Shown piece after piece: positions 8,763-18,344 of a stretch of 64,000 nucleotides of DNA. The translations under genes were made by a program, and so were the position numbers. The stretch is from assembly GCF_016735585.2 (NCBI RefSeq), contig NZ_JAERSE020000004.1, forward strand, positions 434,001 to 498,000, read 5' to 3'. The DNA comes from Chryseobacterium tagetis. GTDB taxonomy: Bacteria > Bacteroidota > Bacteroidia > Flavobacteriales > Weeksellaceae. Each line of letters starts with the position of its first letter. Positions within the stretch are counted from its first letter, which is position 1. The notes under the pieces were generated by a model, which saw nothing but the letters and a program-made list of their open reading frames with translations, was not told where the DNA came from and ran no database searches.

Positions 8763-10091
8763 ATGGCAATTACAATCGGTAACAAAGAATACTTCAAAGG
8801 GATAGGAAAAGTACAGTTTGAGGGAAGAGAATCTGACAATCCTTTGGCTTTTAAATTTTATGATGAGAATAGAATTGTTCGTGGAAAGACCATGAAAGAA
8901 TATTTCAAATTTGCAACAGCTTACTGGCATACCTTCTGCGCAACCGGCGGAGATCCGTTCGGAGTGGGAACACAGCAATTTGACTGGTTAACCGCAACGG
9001 ATGCTAAACAAAGAGCGACAGAAAAAATGGATGCTGCTTTTGAGTTTTTCACAAAACTAGGCGTTCCTTATTACTGTTTCCACGATTATGATCTGATCGA
9101 CGAGGCTGATAATTTTGTGGAATCTACCAAAAGATTAGAGTTCATTACTGATTATGCTAAGGAAAAACAGGCTGCTTCCGATGTAAAATTACTGTGGGGA
9201 ACTTCCAATTGTTTTTCCAATGCAAGATTCATGAACGGAGCAGCAACCAATCCGTCTTTTGATGTATTGGCTTATGCAGGAGGTCAGGTAAAAAATGCTT
9301 TGGATGCGACTATTAAATTAGGCGGAGAAAATTATGTATTCTGGGGCGGCCGTGAAGGGTATATGTCTTTGCTCAATACGGATATGAAACGTGAACAGGA
9401 ACATATGGCGAAATTTTTACATTTAGCTAAAGATTATGCACGTTCACAAGGTTTTACAGGAACTTTCTTTATTGAACCTAAACCCATGGAACCTACAAAG
9501 CACCAGTATGATTTTGATGCTGCAACGTGTTTAAATTTCCTTCGCCAGTATGACTTATTAAATGATTTCAAACTTAATTTGGAAGTTAACCACGCGACTT
9601 TGGCTCAACATACTTTTGAACACGAGCTTCAGGTAGCTGCAGATAATAACGTGTTGGGAAGTATTGATGCTAACAGAGGAGATTATCAGAACGGTTGGGA
9701 TACTGATCAATTTCCGGTTGATCTCTATGAAATGACTCAGGCGATGCTGGTGATCATTCAGGCCGGAGGTTTCCAAGGCGGAGGGGTGAATTTTGATGCT
9801 AAAATCAGAAGAAACTCAACGGATCTGGAAGATATTTTTATTGCTCATATCAGTGGAATGGACAATTTTGCCAGAGCATTCCTTACAGCAGATGCTATTT
9901 TAGAAAAATCAAAATATTCTGAAATCAGAACCAACAGATATTCTTCTTTTGATAGTGGAAAAGGAAAAGATTTTGAAGAAGGAAAACTTTCTTTAACAGA
10001 TCTGGCTTCTCATGCGGAAGGTCTTGGAGAAGTGGGACGAGAAAGCGGGAAACAGGAATATTTAGAAAGCCTGATCAATCAGTATTTATAA
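8763..10091 (+). CDS. xylA: Xylose isomerase
   Basis: The 442 aa match the long (class II) xylose isomerases, which convert D-xylose to D-xylulose in the cytoplasm. Active-site motifs include [10 protein letters not shown] (His107, Asp110), [28 protein letters not shown] (metal-binding Glu238) and [17 protein letters not shown], with [19 protein letters not shown] near the second metal site. The xylose symporter gene follows after 60 bp, which suggests an operon. A LacI-type operator just upstream predicts repression. No xylulokinase gene is found in this window. Confidence 0.96.
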   Translation: MAITIGNKEYFKGIGKVQFEGRESDNPLAFKFYDENRIVRGKTMKEYFKFATAYWHTFCATGGDPFGVGTQQFDWLTATDAKQRATEKMDAAFEFFTKLGVPYYCFHDYDLIDEADNFVESTKRLEFITDYAKEKQAASDVKLLWGTSNCFSNARFMNGAATNPSFDVLAYAGGQVKNALDATIKLGGENYVFWGGREGYMSLLNTDMKREQEHMAKFLHLAKDYARSQGFTGTFFIEPKPMEPTKHQYDFDAATCLNFLRQYDLLNDFKLNLEVNHATLAQHTFEHELQVAADNNVLGSIDANRGDYQNGWDTDQFPVDLYEMTQAMLVIIQAGGFQGGGVNFDAKIRRNSTDLEDIFIAHISGMDNFARAFLTADAILEKSKYSEIRTNRYSSFDSGKGKDFEEGKLSLTDLASHAEGLGEVGRESGKQEYLESLINQYL

Positions 10092-10151
10092 AATCGTTGA
10101 CTCATTGTAACTAAAAACACAATCTAACCATACTTAAAACTATATGAAACT

Positions 10152-11573
10152 ATGCAAATAATTGATTCCGGTCCTCAGTATTCTTCAGGAACAAAAGCAC
10201 AGATCAACATGGTATATGTTACTGTCCTTACTTTGGTTGCGACTTTAGGAGGGCTTTTGTTCGGATATGATACTGCTGTGATTTCAGGAGCTGAAAAATC
10301 TATTCAGGAATATCTTATTATTCCTTTAGGTCTGAGTTCTCTGGCACATGGAGCAACCATATCGAGCGCCCTGATCGGCTGCATCATTGGAGGGGCTATT
10401 TCAGGATATTTTTCTACTAAATTAGGAAGAAAGAAATCTTTGATGTTGGCTGCCTTTCTATTTTTCATCAGTGCTTTAGGAGCCGCCTATCCTGAATTTT
10501 TATTTTTTAAGCAGGGTGAACATTCTATGGGTGTTTTACTGGCTTTCAATTTTTATCGAATTATCGGAGGAATTGGTGTAGGTCTCGCTTCAGCAGTCTG
10601 TCCAATGTATATCGGAGAAATTGCTCCTGCTGAAATCCGCGGAAGATTGGTTTCTCTGAATCAGTTTGCCATTATATTCGGAATGCTGGTTGTTTATTTT
10701 GTGAATTGGGGAATTGCAAGCGGGCAAACCGTAGAATGGATCAATGAAATCGGATGGAGATATATGTTTTTATCTTTAACGATTCCTGCTGCCTTATTCG
10801 GGATTTTATTATTTTTTGTTCCTGAAACTCCCCGTTATCTTACTTTTATTAAAAAAGACGAGGAAGCTCTGCAAATCCTGACAAAAATTAACGGACAGGA
10901 TCGTGCGAAAGAAATTTTTGCAGAGATCAAAGGAACGGTAGCAGAAGCTAAGAGTGAAATTTTTGCTTTTGGAAAAACGGTCATTGTCATAGGAATATTA
11001 TTATCAGTTTTCCAACAGTTTGTAGGAATCAACGTGGCATTGTATTATGCTCCGAGAATCTTTGAAAGTATGGGAGTTCACAAAGATGCTTCAATGCTGC
11101 AGACTGTTGTGATGGGACTTGTAAATGTAGTTTTCACCGTCATTGCCATTTTTACGGTGGATAAGTGGGGAAGAAAACCTCTTTTGATTGTCGGCTCTAT
11201 AGGAATGGCCATCGGAATGTTTGCGATTGCCATCTTTTCTTATTTGCATATCATTGGTATTGCGACTCTGATATTTATTATCATTTATACGGCTTCATTC
11301 ATGATGTCGTGGGGACCGATTTGCTGGGTATTGATCTCTGAAATATTCCCTAATAAAATACGAGGAAGTGCCATTGCCATTGCTGTTGCCGCTCAATGGG
11401 CAGCCAATTATCTGATTTCTTCTACATATCCTTTTATGATGGAATTCAGTGGGGCATTCACGTATGGTTTTTACGGTGTAATGAGTGTTCTTTCTTTAGT
11501 ATTTGTATGGAAATGGGTACCCGAAACTAAAGGAAAATCTCTTGAGCAGATCGAAAAATTCTGGAAAAAGTAA
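10152..11573 (+). CDS. xylE: D-xylose/H+ symporter, sugar porter MFS
   Basis: The 473-aa protein has 12 predicted membrane segments and the signatures of the sugar porter family. These are GGLLFGYDTAVISGAE in helix 1, SGYFSTKLGRKKSL after helix 2, GEIAPAEIRGRLVSLNQ, PETPRYL at the end of the first half, QQFVGINVALYYAPRIF in helix 7, DKWGRKPLL and VPETKGKSLEQIE at the C-terminus. The position directly behind xylA supports xylose as substrate; related porters carry arabinose or galactose. A terminator follows immediately. Confidence 0.88.
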   Translation: MQIIDSGPQYSSGTKAQINMVYVTVLTLVATLGGLLFGYDTAVISGAEKSIQEYLIIPLGLSSLAHGATISSALIGCIIGGAISGYFSTKLGRKKSLMLAAFLFFISALGAAYPEFLFFKQGEHSMGVLLAFNFYRIIGGIGVGLASAVCPMYIGEIAPAEIRGRLVSLNQFAIIFGMLVVYFVNWGIASGQTVEWINEIGWRYMFLSLTIPAALFGILLFFVPETPRYLTFIKKDEEALQILTKINGQDRAKEIFAEIKGTVAEAKSEIFAFGKTVIVIGILLSVFQQFVGINVALYYAPRIFESMGVHKDASMLQTVVMGLVNVVFTVIAIFTVDKWGRKPLLIVGSIGMAIGMFAIAIFSYLHIIGIATLIFIIIYTASFMMSWGPICWVLISEIFPNKIRGSAIAIAVAAQWAANYLISSTYPFMMEFSGAFTYGFYGVMSVLSLVFVWKWVPETKGKSLEQIEKFWKK

Positions 11574-11632
11574 TTATTTTTTTCATATAATCATTTACCA
11601 AAAGAGCATCAGATTCTGCGTGCTCTTTTTAT
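11563..11632 (+). repeat. Direct repeat A: xylE 3' end plus terminator
   Basis: Thirty-six bases (11563-11598) are identical to 12267-12302, and a further 30 or so are similar. The copy starts inside the last codons of xylE (Trp-Lys-Lys-stop) and runs into a hairpin with stem AAAGAGCA/TGCTCTTT and a T tail, which serves as the xylE terminator. Confidence 0.85.
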
Positions 11633-11699
11633 ATTTTCTGATCTTCATTTATTTCTTCAATTTGTTTATTTTTGAAGAAATACTTACCAATAGAAGGGC

Positions 11700-12254
11700 A
11701 TGAAATTTCTTTTGACAAACCAAGACACTGAAAGACTAAAATTTAGAAAACTTGAAAATTCCGATTTTGAAATATGGAAAGATTTATTCAAAGATGACAC
11801 TACCACAAAACTTCTTGGAATGGATGAGTTTAAAACTCCGGAGGAAAGATGTGCAAAATGGTTTGAATGGACTTTTTACAGGTATGAAAATAATCTTGGC
11901 GGACAAAATATTTTAGTTTCCAAAGAGCATAATAAAATCATCGGACAAAGTGGGCTTTTGGTTAGAGAAATTGATAATTCCTTTGAACTTGAAATTGCCT
12001 ATTCGATTCTTCCTCAATACAGAATGCAGGGCTTTGCCTATGAAGCTGCAAAAAAATGCCGGGATTTTGCTTTTGAAAATAGCTTCCATGAAAGACTTGT
12101 TTCCATGATCTTTTCTGAAAATGAAAACTCTAAGAAAGTAGCCCTTAAAAATGGTATGAAATTAAACCGAAAAGTGAATTTTAATACTAAAGAAATGGAA
12201 TTATTTCAAATTACGAGAGAAGAATGGAAATCCATGCAATCTTCCGCAGAATAA
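11700..12254 (+). CDS. GNAT-family N-acetyltransferase (RimJ/RimL type)
   Basis: The 184-aa protein has the acetyl-CoA fold pattern. ERLKFRKLENSDFEIWKDLF is at the N-terminus, the IIGQSGLLVREID strand is in the middle, and the pyrophosphate-binding region near YSILPQYRMQGFAYEAAKKC (Q/RxxGxA-type loop) follows. The C-terminal ENENSKKVALKNGMKL is the usual last helix. RimJ/RimL-type enzymes acetylate protein N-termini or small molecules, and the substrate is unknown here. The gene is bracketed by two copies of the xylE 3'-terminator repeat, which suggests it was inserted or rearranged into this position. Confidence 0.85.
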   Translation: MKFLLTNQDTERLKFRKLENSDFEIWKDLFKDDTTTKLLGMDEFKTPEERCAKWFEWTFYRYENNLGGQNILVSKEHNKIIGQSGLLVREIDNSFELEIAYSILPQYRMQGFAYEAAKKCRDFAFENSFHERLVSMIFSENENSKKVALKNGMKLNRKVNFNTKEMELFQITREEWKSMQSSAE

Positions 12255-12266
12255 TTTCTACTATCC

Positions 12267-12335
12267 GGAAAAAGTAATTATTTTTTTCATATAATCATTT
12301 ACTTAAAGAGCATCAAATTCTGGTGCTTTTTTTTA
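12267..12335 (+). repeat. Direct repeat B: second copy of the xylE 3' end
   Basis: 12267-12302 are identical to 11563-11598, and the following hairpin is a degenerate version of the xylE terminator. It lies 13 bp past the GNAT stop codon and may end that transcript. Confidence 0.85.
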
Positions 12336-12438
12336 ATTCTCACAGACCTTAATTTTTTATTAAATTTTCAAATTATTTCTCAAATTTTTAAAAGAAATTT
12401 CTTAAACTTGAAAATTATTTAAAACATCCCATTAGCAT

Positions 12439-12786
12439 ATGAAAAAAACACTACTTTTTTGTCTTATTGTGTTTTCAGTTTTCAGTTCCAATCTTCTATT
12501 TTCGCAAACAAAAGAATTTAAAACCGGTAAATATTGTACCAAAACAGGGCGATACTGCCTGCATATATTGGATGGAAATAAGTTTAAAGAAACATTTTCG
12601 TTCGATATAACGACATTGACTACGGGAAACTATCAGATCGGAAATGATGCTTTAACGTTATTATATGAAGGGTCTGAAAAAGAAAACACACCCGACAGAG
12701 TATTCAAAATAGTTACGGTTAAAGATGATAAGATTGTTTTAAAAACAGAAAATCCTGAAACAAAGCTTTCTCTTTATAAAAAATAA
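12439..12786 (+). CDS. Small secreted protein, 115 aa
   Basis: The protein starts with a clear signal peptide (residues about 1-23: Lys-Lys, then a hydrophobic run, ending FSQ). The short mature domain has alternating polar and hydrophobic strands, suggesting a beta-rich fold. Two closely spaced Cys residues occur in the YCTKTGRYCLHI block and could form a disulphide. It resembles small lipocalin-like periplasmic proteins of Bacteroidetes only in outline, and the function is unknown. It stands alone between the GNAT gene and the LacI regulator. Confidence 0.7.
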   Translation: MKKTLLFCLIVFSVFSSNLLFSQTKEFKTGKYCTKTGRYCLHILDGNKFKETFSFDITTLTTGNYQIGNDALTLLYEGSEKENTPDRVFKIVTVKDDKIVLKTENPETKLSLYKK

Positions 12787-12889
12787 GAAAAAAGCAGCTT
12801 TTCCGCCATCGGTATCATTAATTTGATTAAATTTACGTCTATTCTGAAAGGAGTATTGAAGGGAAATTTAACGTTAGTCCAGAATACCT

Positions 12890-13918
12890 ATGACAAAAAA
12901 AAATGCCACTATTTATGATATCTCGAAAAAGCTAAACATAAGTGTAGCAACCGTTTCAAGGGCATTAAACAATCATCCGAGAATCAGCCAGGCAACTAAA
13001 GAACTTGTAGTAAAAACCGCAAAGGAAATGAACTACAAGCAAAATAATCTTGCCAAAGCGCTAAAAAGTGGTGAAACTAAAAATGTAGGAATCATTGTTC
13101 CGTTCGTAAATACGAATTTCTTTTCGTCGGTGATTCGCGGGATCGAAGAGGAACTTTCTACGTACGGTTATCATGTCATTATCTGTCAGAGCCATGAAGA
13201 CGTAAATATTGAAAAAAAACATTTAAATACGTTACTGAATGCTCAGGTTGACGGAATCTTCATGTCTGTTTCCCGAACAACCGTAGATACAGAACACATT
13301 CAGCATATTTTAAGCACCTCCAATACCCCAATTATATTTTTTGACCGAAAGAAAGATATTCCCGGAATCAGTACGGTAACCGTAGACGATTATAGAGGCG
13401 GTTATATGGCCACTGAACATCTGATAAAAGAAGGATATAAAAATATCTGTCATTTTGCAGGGGATCTCAACCTTGAAATTTACCAGAACCGTCTGAATGG
13501 CTACAAACAGGCTTTACTTGATCATAATTTACCCGTAAAAGAAGATAATATCATCACTACTGGAAGTTCGATTGATGCAGGAATTGAAGCAATTAAAAAG
13601 CTTTGGAGCAAGAAATCAATACCAGATGCTATTTTTTCTTCGAGTGATTTTGCAGCATTGGGTGCCTGTCAGGAATTGAAAAAACGTAAAATAAAGATTC
13701 CGGAAGAAGTAGCTGTTATTGGTTTTTCTAATGAACCTTTTACACAGTTTATGGAACTTCCGATGAGTTCTGTTGACCAGACTCCTGTGACGATGGGGCA
13801 AATGGCAGGACAAGTGTTTCTAGATCGTATTAAAGATAATTCTTCGGGGGTTTCTATTGAGAAAAAAGTGGTTTTGACGCCACAGATCTATATTAGAAAA
13901 TCTTCAAAAAGGAAGTAA
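12890..13918 (+). CDS. LacI-family transcriptional regulator
   Basis: The 342-aa protein has an N-terminal HTH (residues about 4-30: ATIYDISKKLNISVATVSRAL), the hinge helix NNLAKALKSGETKNVGIIVP, and a periplasmic-binding-protein-like sensor domain to the C-terminus, ending in PQIYIRKSS. Its signature LNISVATVSRALNNHP is canonical for operators with a central CG. It sits between the xylose genes and the uronate operon. Five copies of a CG-centred palindrome mark promoters on both sides, so it is the likely repressor of the pectin/xylose regulon. The effector (KDG, a uronate or another sugar) cannot be told from sequence. Confidence 0.92.
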   Translation: MTKKNATIYDISKKLNISVATVSRALNNHPRISQATKELVVKTAKEMNYKQNNLAKALKSGETKNVGIIVPFVNTNFFSSVIRGIEEELSTYGYHVIICQSHEDVNIEKKHLNTLLNAQVDGIFMSVSRTTVDTEHIQHILSTSNTPIIFFDRKKDIPGISTVTVDDYRGGYMATEHLIKEGYKNICHFAGDLNLEIYQNRLNGYKQALLDHNLPVKEDNIITTGSSIDAGIEAIKKLWSKKSIPDAIFSSSDFAALGACQELKKRKIKIPEEVAVIGFSNEPFTQFMELPMSSVDQTPVTMGQMAGQVFLDRIKDNSSGVSIEKKVVLTPQIYIRKSSKRK

Positions 13919-13979
13919 GCTTTTTAAACAATTTCAAACAAAAGGGAATTATTAGTATATTTAATGCAAATTAATTTCC

Positions 13980-14864
13980 ATGAAAAAAATCTACTCACTC
14001 TTCATTTTTTTACTCTTTTTACAATTCAAAGCACAAAGTGTTATTTTTTCACAGCCCCATATAGGCGATTATGGTCCTGCTTTCGCTTCTTACACTACTA
14101 ATAATGGTGATCTGATAGGTGCAGCAAGCAGTTTCATGCTAACCCAAACCAGTACGATTACCAAAATAAATATATTTGGTTTTCAGTCCCAATCAAATTT
14201 GCCTTCCCTATCTAATGGTTTCATATTATATATTTATAATGATAATAGTGATGTCCCTGCAGGTCAGCCTATTCTCCAGACTGGAAGCCCTGTCGCAACA
14301 ATAAATGTCACTAACAGTTCGCAAGGATATACCATAGTCAATACAAGCGGTACCAATTATGTTTACTCTATCGATGTTCCTGCTCTTGCAGGTACAGTAA
14401 ATTTACAAGCCAATAAAAAATACTGGCTTTTCTTCGTAGCAAAATTGAACCTTAGTTACATTGACATCTATTCTCCGGAAAAATTTAACTGGTGGGGAGG
14501 TTCGGATGGAACTCCGGGATTTATGCGGATTTCTAATTTAACCGGTGCTGCTGGCTATCCTACCTGGACCATTTATTCTTACAATGGTTGTGCTTTTACT
14601 ATTGAAGGATCAACTTTAGGTACGGATGAAATTGTTTTTGATTCAACAAGTATCAAGGTATATCCTAATCCGACTTCTGACTATATCAATATCGACACTA
14701 AGGATAAAATAAGACAGGTATTTCTTTCTGATATGAGTGGAAAAAAAATTTCGGTTACATTAAATAGCAACACAATAGATTTAAGAGCATTACCAACAGG
14801 GTCCTATTTCCTTACTTTAGAAACAGAAAAGGGAACTGTTGTGAAAAAGATTATAAAGAAATAA
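13980..14864 (+). CDS. T9SS type A sorting-domain protein
   Basis: The 294-aa exported protein has a signal peptide (about 1-18, ending QFKAQS), a central beta-sandwich-like region of roughly 190 residues, and a C-terminal type IX secretion sorting domain. That domain shows VYPNPTSDYINI, then FLSDMSGKKI and LPTGSYFLTLET, ending in VVKKIIKK. Such tails direct passage through the outer membrane and surface anchoring. The N-terminal part (GDLIGAASSFMLTQTSTITKI) is of unknown function. Its position next to the sugar regulon may be coincidental. Confidence 0.85.
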   Translation: MKKIYSLFIFLLFLQFKAQSVIFSQPHIGDYGPAFASYTTNNGDLIGAASSFMLTQTSTITKINIFGFQSQSNLPSLSNGFILYIYNDNSDVPAGQPILQTGSPVATINVTNSSQGYTIVNTSGTNYVYSIDVPALAGTVNLQANKKYWLFFVAKLNLSYIDIYSPEKFNWWGGSDGTPGFMRISNLTGAAGYPTWTIYSYNGCAFTIEGSTLGTDEIVFDSTSIKVYPNPTSDYINIDTKDKIRQVFLSDMSGKKISVTLNSNTIDLRALPTGSYFLTLETEKGTVVKKIIKK

Positions 14865-14914
14865 ATTCACTACGATCTTTTTATCACAAGTTAATTACAA
14901 AAAACATTAGGAAC

Positions 14915-14954
14915 AAAAAGAAACTGCTCCTCACAAAAAGTAAGAAGCAGTTTC
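14915..14954 (-). terminator. Terminator at the end of the uronate operon
   Basis: An inverted repeat GAAACTGCT ... AGCAGTTTC lies 28 bp past the uxaA stop and is followed on the minus strand by a T run. It marks the end of the kduI-to-uxaA transcript. Confidence 0.75.
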
Positions 14955-14981
14955 AACCCTAATATTTAATATAATAATCCA

Positions 14982-16598
14982 CTACAGCGAGACTCCTCGT
15001 CTCCATGGAATGAAGTCATTCTGGTTAAGTTGGTCAGCTTTGGTTTTTACCTCACCACTTGCCACTTTGATGATGAACTCAAGAAGTTCATCTGCAGCTT
15101 CAGGAATTGTTTTATCTCCACTGATTACAGTACCTGCATTAAAGTCGATAATATCCGACATTTTTTCTGCCAAAACCGTATTGGAAGAAATCTTCACTAC
15201 CGGTGAAATGGGATTTCCCATTGGTGTTCCAAGACCGGTTGTAAAAAGAACAACGGTAGCGCCTGATCCTGCTAAAGCCGTAGTACATTCTGCATCATTT
15301 CCAGGTGTGCAAAGCAAATTAAGTCCTGGTTTTGTAGCATATTCTGTAAAGTCAAGAACTTCTACAATTGGTGCCGCTCCTCCTTTTTTTGAAGCTCCTG
15401 CTGATTTCATCGCATCGGTAATTAAACCGTCTTTGATGTTTCCGGGAGATGGGTTCATATCAAAACCTGATCCCGCTGCCACTACAGATTTTTCGAAATC
15501 TTTCATCAGCTTTAGGAATTTCACTCCGTCTTCATCATTGATACAACGGTTGACTAACTCCTGCTCTACCCCGCAAAGTTCCGGAAATTCAGCAAGCATA
15601 GTTGTACCGCCTACAGCAGACATAATATCGGAAACCTCTCCCAAAACAGGGTTTGCAGAGATTCCGGAGAATCCGTCTGAACCACCGCATTCTAAGCCAA
15701 TATTCAGCTTTGTGATGGATGCCGGTTTTCTTTCTATATCGTTCGCTTTTTTAATTTCTTCGTAGGAATCTTTAATCACGCCTGTCAACATTTCATCAAT
15801 CGTTCCTGATTTTTGCTGTTCGTAAACAACAATCGGTTTTTTATTGTTTGGAGCCAAAGCGTGAAGCGCATCCATGAAAATTTGCACCTGAAGATTCTGA
15901 CAACCTAAACTTAGAACTGTCGCTCCTGCTACATTCGGGTTGTTTACATATCCTGCAAACAATCTTCCCAATGCTTCTGCATCCTGACGAATTCCACCAC
16001 AACCGCCTTGGTGTGTGATAAATCTTACATCAATATTTTTAAAAATTCTGGTATCCTCTTCTTCTTCAACGGCAACATCAGAAGTTTCTCCGCCATTCAG
16101 TAAGGATCTTAATAATAGTTGATGTTTACTGGCTTTTTCGTGTAATAATTCTTTTTCAAAAATATCTTTCAGTGTTTCAATATTTTTGTTTTCACAAAAA
16201 ACCAGAGGAAAGAATAGCCATACGTTTTCCGTTCCTACCTGTCCGTCTTCACGGTGATATCCCATGAAAGTACGGTCTTTCCATTTGTCTACATTAGGTG
16301 GAGTCCAACCTAGTGTAGCTGTTTTACCTTCTACTTTTGCACTTTGATGTTTTACATTTTCGGTAGTAATCACCTCGCCTTTTTTGATGAATTGATTGGC
16401 TTTTCCAACGATCACCCCATACATTATGATGTAATCTCCATCTTCAAAGTCTGTGGCAGCAAATTTATGTTTTGCTTTTATATCTTTGAGAATCGTGTAA
16501 TCTGCACCGTCAAGATGTACCGATTCTCCTGCAGGTAAGTCCAGTAACGCCACAATAACGTTGTCTTTAGGATTTACTTTCAGTACTTTCTTTTGCAT
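14982..16598 (-). CDS. uxaA: Altronate dehydratase
   Basis: The 538-aa protein has the two-part UxaA layout: a SAF-like N-terminal domain (residues about 1-100) and a large catalytic domain. It dehydrates D-altronate to 2-keto-3-deoxygluconate in galacturonate breakdown. Conserved stretches are THQGGCGGIRQDAEALGRL, LNIGLECGGSDGFSGISANP and LLCTPGNDAECTTALAGSG, followed by FTTGLGTPMGNPISPVVK. The Cys residues probably help bind iron. It lies 6 bp downstream of uxaB and is the last gene before a terminator. Confidence 0.95.
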   Translation of the reverse strand: MQKKVLKVNPKDNVIVALLDLPAGESVHLDGADYTILKDIKAKHKFAATDFEDGDYIIMYGVIVGKANQFIKKGEVITTENVKHQSAKVEGKTATLGWTPPNVDKWKDRTFMGYHREDGQVGTENVWLFFPLVFCENKNIETLKDIFEKELLHEKASKHQLLLRSLLNGGETSDVAVEEEEDTRIFKNIDVRFITHQGGCGGIRQDAEALGRLFAGYVNNPNVAGATVLSLGCQNLQVQIFMDALHALAPNNKKPIVVYEQQKSGTIDEMLTGVIKDSYEEIKKANDIERKPASITKLNIGLECGGSDGFSGISANPVLGEVSDIMSAVGGTTMLAEFPELCGVEQELVNRCINDEDGVKFLKLMKDFEKSVVAAGSGFDMNPSPGNIKDGLITDAMKSAGASKKGGAAPIVEVLDFTEYATKPGLNLLCTPGNDAECTTALAGSGATVVLFTTGLGTPMGNPISPVVKISSNTVLAEKMSDIIDFNAGTVISGDKTIPEAADELLEFIIKVASGEVKTKADQLNQNDFIPWRRGVSL

Positions 16599-16604
16599 GA
16601 TTTC

Positions 16605-18068
16605 TTAAGAATAAGATTGTATAAAATTGTTATATGCAGTTTCTACGCCATTGTTATCAATTTCCCACAACGCTTTTACGACTGCATCTTTCAGTCCGTC
16701 AACCTGAATCAGGTCTGTTCCCCAGAAAGTTGTTTCACTTAATGCTAATTCAGCAACTTTCTCATACTCACCGTTTGCCCAGATCTCTTTAAATTTAGCA
16801 ACAATTGATTCCTCATCGTTGATTGGCAAAGATTTTTCTCCAAAACTTCCTTGGTAGAATCTGATTAAACTTGCTAAAGAAAATGTCAAATTCAATGGTA
16901 ATTTTTTATTGATCTCAACATATCCCAACAAACTCGGAAGAACTCTTACTTTAAATTTAGAAACAAAATATAAAGCAATACTTGCCTGATAATGCTTGAT
17001 AAAAGGATTTCTGAATCTGTCAAAAACTTCTTCTGCAAAATCTTTCAATTCGTTTTCATCTAAGCCTAAAGTAGGATTTACCTCATTGAAAATGGTTTCA
17101 CTTAAGAATTTACCTATAAATGCATCATCAATAGACTCTTTTACCGTTTCTTTTCCGGATAAAACTGCCGGAGCCAACATCAATGTGTGACCGCCATTCA
17201 GAATTCTCACTTTCCTTAAACGATACGGCTGAATATCATCAACTACCAAAATCTGTTCGTTGATTTTATTGAATGGAATTCTTTCATTTAAATTTCCAGC
17301 TTCCTGAATCACAAAAAGTAAGAAACATTCAGAAACAACCATCATTTTATCCTCATAATCCAACTGATCTTCATAAGATTCTGCGTCGTCTTTTGGATAC
17401 CCCGGAACAATTCTGTCTACTAATGTATTATGGAAATAATTATTTTGGTTAATCCATTGCACAAATGAATCTTCTAAATTCCAAAGCTGAGCATATTTAA
17501 TGATAATATCTCTTAATGCAAACGCATTGTTTTCAATTAATTCACAAGGAATAATTCTCAAACCTTTGTCTGATGCTCCGTTGAAATGTTTGAATCTTTC
17601 ATACAACAAAACCGCAACTTTCGCGGGGAAATTCTTGTGCGGGCCTTCGTAAGAAGTTTCTGTCCCGTCGTAAGCAATTCCTGTTTCTGTTGTATTGGAA
17701 AAAATAAATTCTAATTCGTCTTCTTTTGCCAACGCTAAGAATTCATCATAATTTGTATAAGGATTGACTGACTTCTGAATTGCAGAAATTACCTGCTTAT
17801 CATCATGAATTTCTCCTTTTTTAATTCCTCTTGTAAAAAGCGTATATAAATTGTCCTGCTCTTCTAATTTGTGAACGGAACCATTTGGAGTGGGTTGCAC
17901 GTTTACAATTCCTGCATTGAATCCTGCTCCTTTATTTAATTTATCAATCACATAATCTGTGAATCCTCTCATGAAATTTCCTCCTCCAAATTGTACAATT
18001 TTAATGGGAAGCTTTTCCTGAGAACCGTTTAATTCACGATTTAATTTTTGTTTTATCTGATTTTCCAT
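16605..18068 (-). CDS. uxaB: Tagaturonate reductase
   Basis: The 487 aa match the UxaB branch of mannitol dehydrogenase-like NAD enzymes, which reduces D-tagaturonate to D-altronate. The N-terminus has IKIVQFGGGNFMRGFTDYVI, a Rossmann-type entry loop. ILNGGHTLMLAPAVLSGKETV is the family's catalytic Lys/Asn-His region. The neighbouring uxaA and uxaC supply the adjacent steps of the galacturonate branch. Fructuronate reductase is the closest alternative, but altronate dehydratase next door favours UxaB. Confidence 0.93.
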   Translation of the reverse strand: MENQIKQKLNRELNGSQEKLPIKIVQFGGGNFMRGFTDYVIDKLNKGAGFNAGIVNVQPTPNGSVHKLEEQDNLYTLFTRGIKKGEIHDDKQVISAIQKSVNPYTNYDEFLALAKEDELEFIFSNTTETGIAYDGTETSYEGPHKNFPAKVAVLLYERFKHFNGASDKGLRIIPCELIENNAFALRDIIIKYAQLWNLEDSFVQWINQNNYFHNTLVDRIVPGYPKDDAESYEDQLDYEDKMMVVSECFLLFVIQEAGNLNERIPFNKINEQILVVDDIQPYRLRKVRILNGGHTLMLAPAVLSGKETVKESIDDAFIGKFLSETIFNEVNPTLGLDENELKDFAEEVFDRFRNPFIKHYQASIALYFVSKFKVRVLPSLLGYVEINKKLPLNLTFSLASLIRFYQGSFGEKSLPINDEESIVAKFKEIWANGEYEKVAELALSETTFWGTDLIQVDGLKDAVVKALWEIDNNGVETAYNNFIQSYS

Positions 18069-18090
18069 CTTTCTAACTCGATGATTTTGT

Positions 18091-18185
18091 TTTTAACGCA
18101 AAGGGCGCTAAGATTTTTCTTTTTAAAACTTGATGTATATTTTTAAGTTTGCAAAGGCGTTGCACTTAAATAAGATCACAAAGTT
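18091..18185 (+). repeat. Dispersed intergenic repeat, AACGCAAAG family, copy 1
   Basis: A segment beginning TTTTTAACGCAAAGGGCGC, with AAGTTTGCAAAGGCGTT near its right end. Closely similar segments lie at 19925, 20774 and, inverted, 36008, with a truncated one at 21973. It sits in the uxaB-exuT gap and is non-coding. Confidence 0.8.
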
Positions 18186-18217
18186 TTAATTCAATTTTAC
18201 TTTCTATATTTATTTAT

Positions 18218-18339
18218 AACCATTAAGATTTGAATGAAGGAGTTAAGATGATTTAAGAGAAATAAATTTCTTAAGCCTGTTTTCTAATTTGCTTGCAAAT
18301 TCTGAACAGCCCTTAACTTCCTAATTTTCTTAATAGTTC
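18218..18339. repeat. Long imperfect palindrome, CCATTAAG family, copy 1
   Basis: It starts AACCATTAAGA, has an inner GTTAAG/CTTAAC pair and ends TTCTTAATAGTT. Related hairpins occur at 22039 and 35858. It lies immediately downstream of the exuT stop codon. Confidence 0.7.
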
Positions 18340-18344
18340 AAAAA

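Noticed and set aside
15010-15765. A 251-codon plus-strand frame opposite uxaA
   Set aside because: Lies wholly antisense to a well-conserved gene; Ser/Pro-rich composition is typical of a shadow frame.
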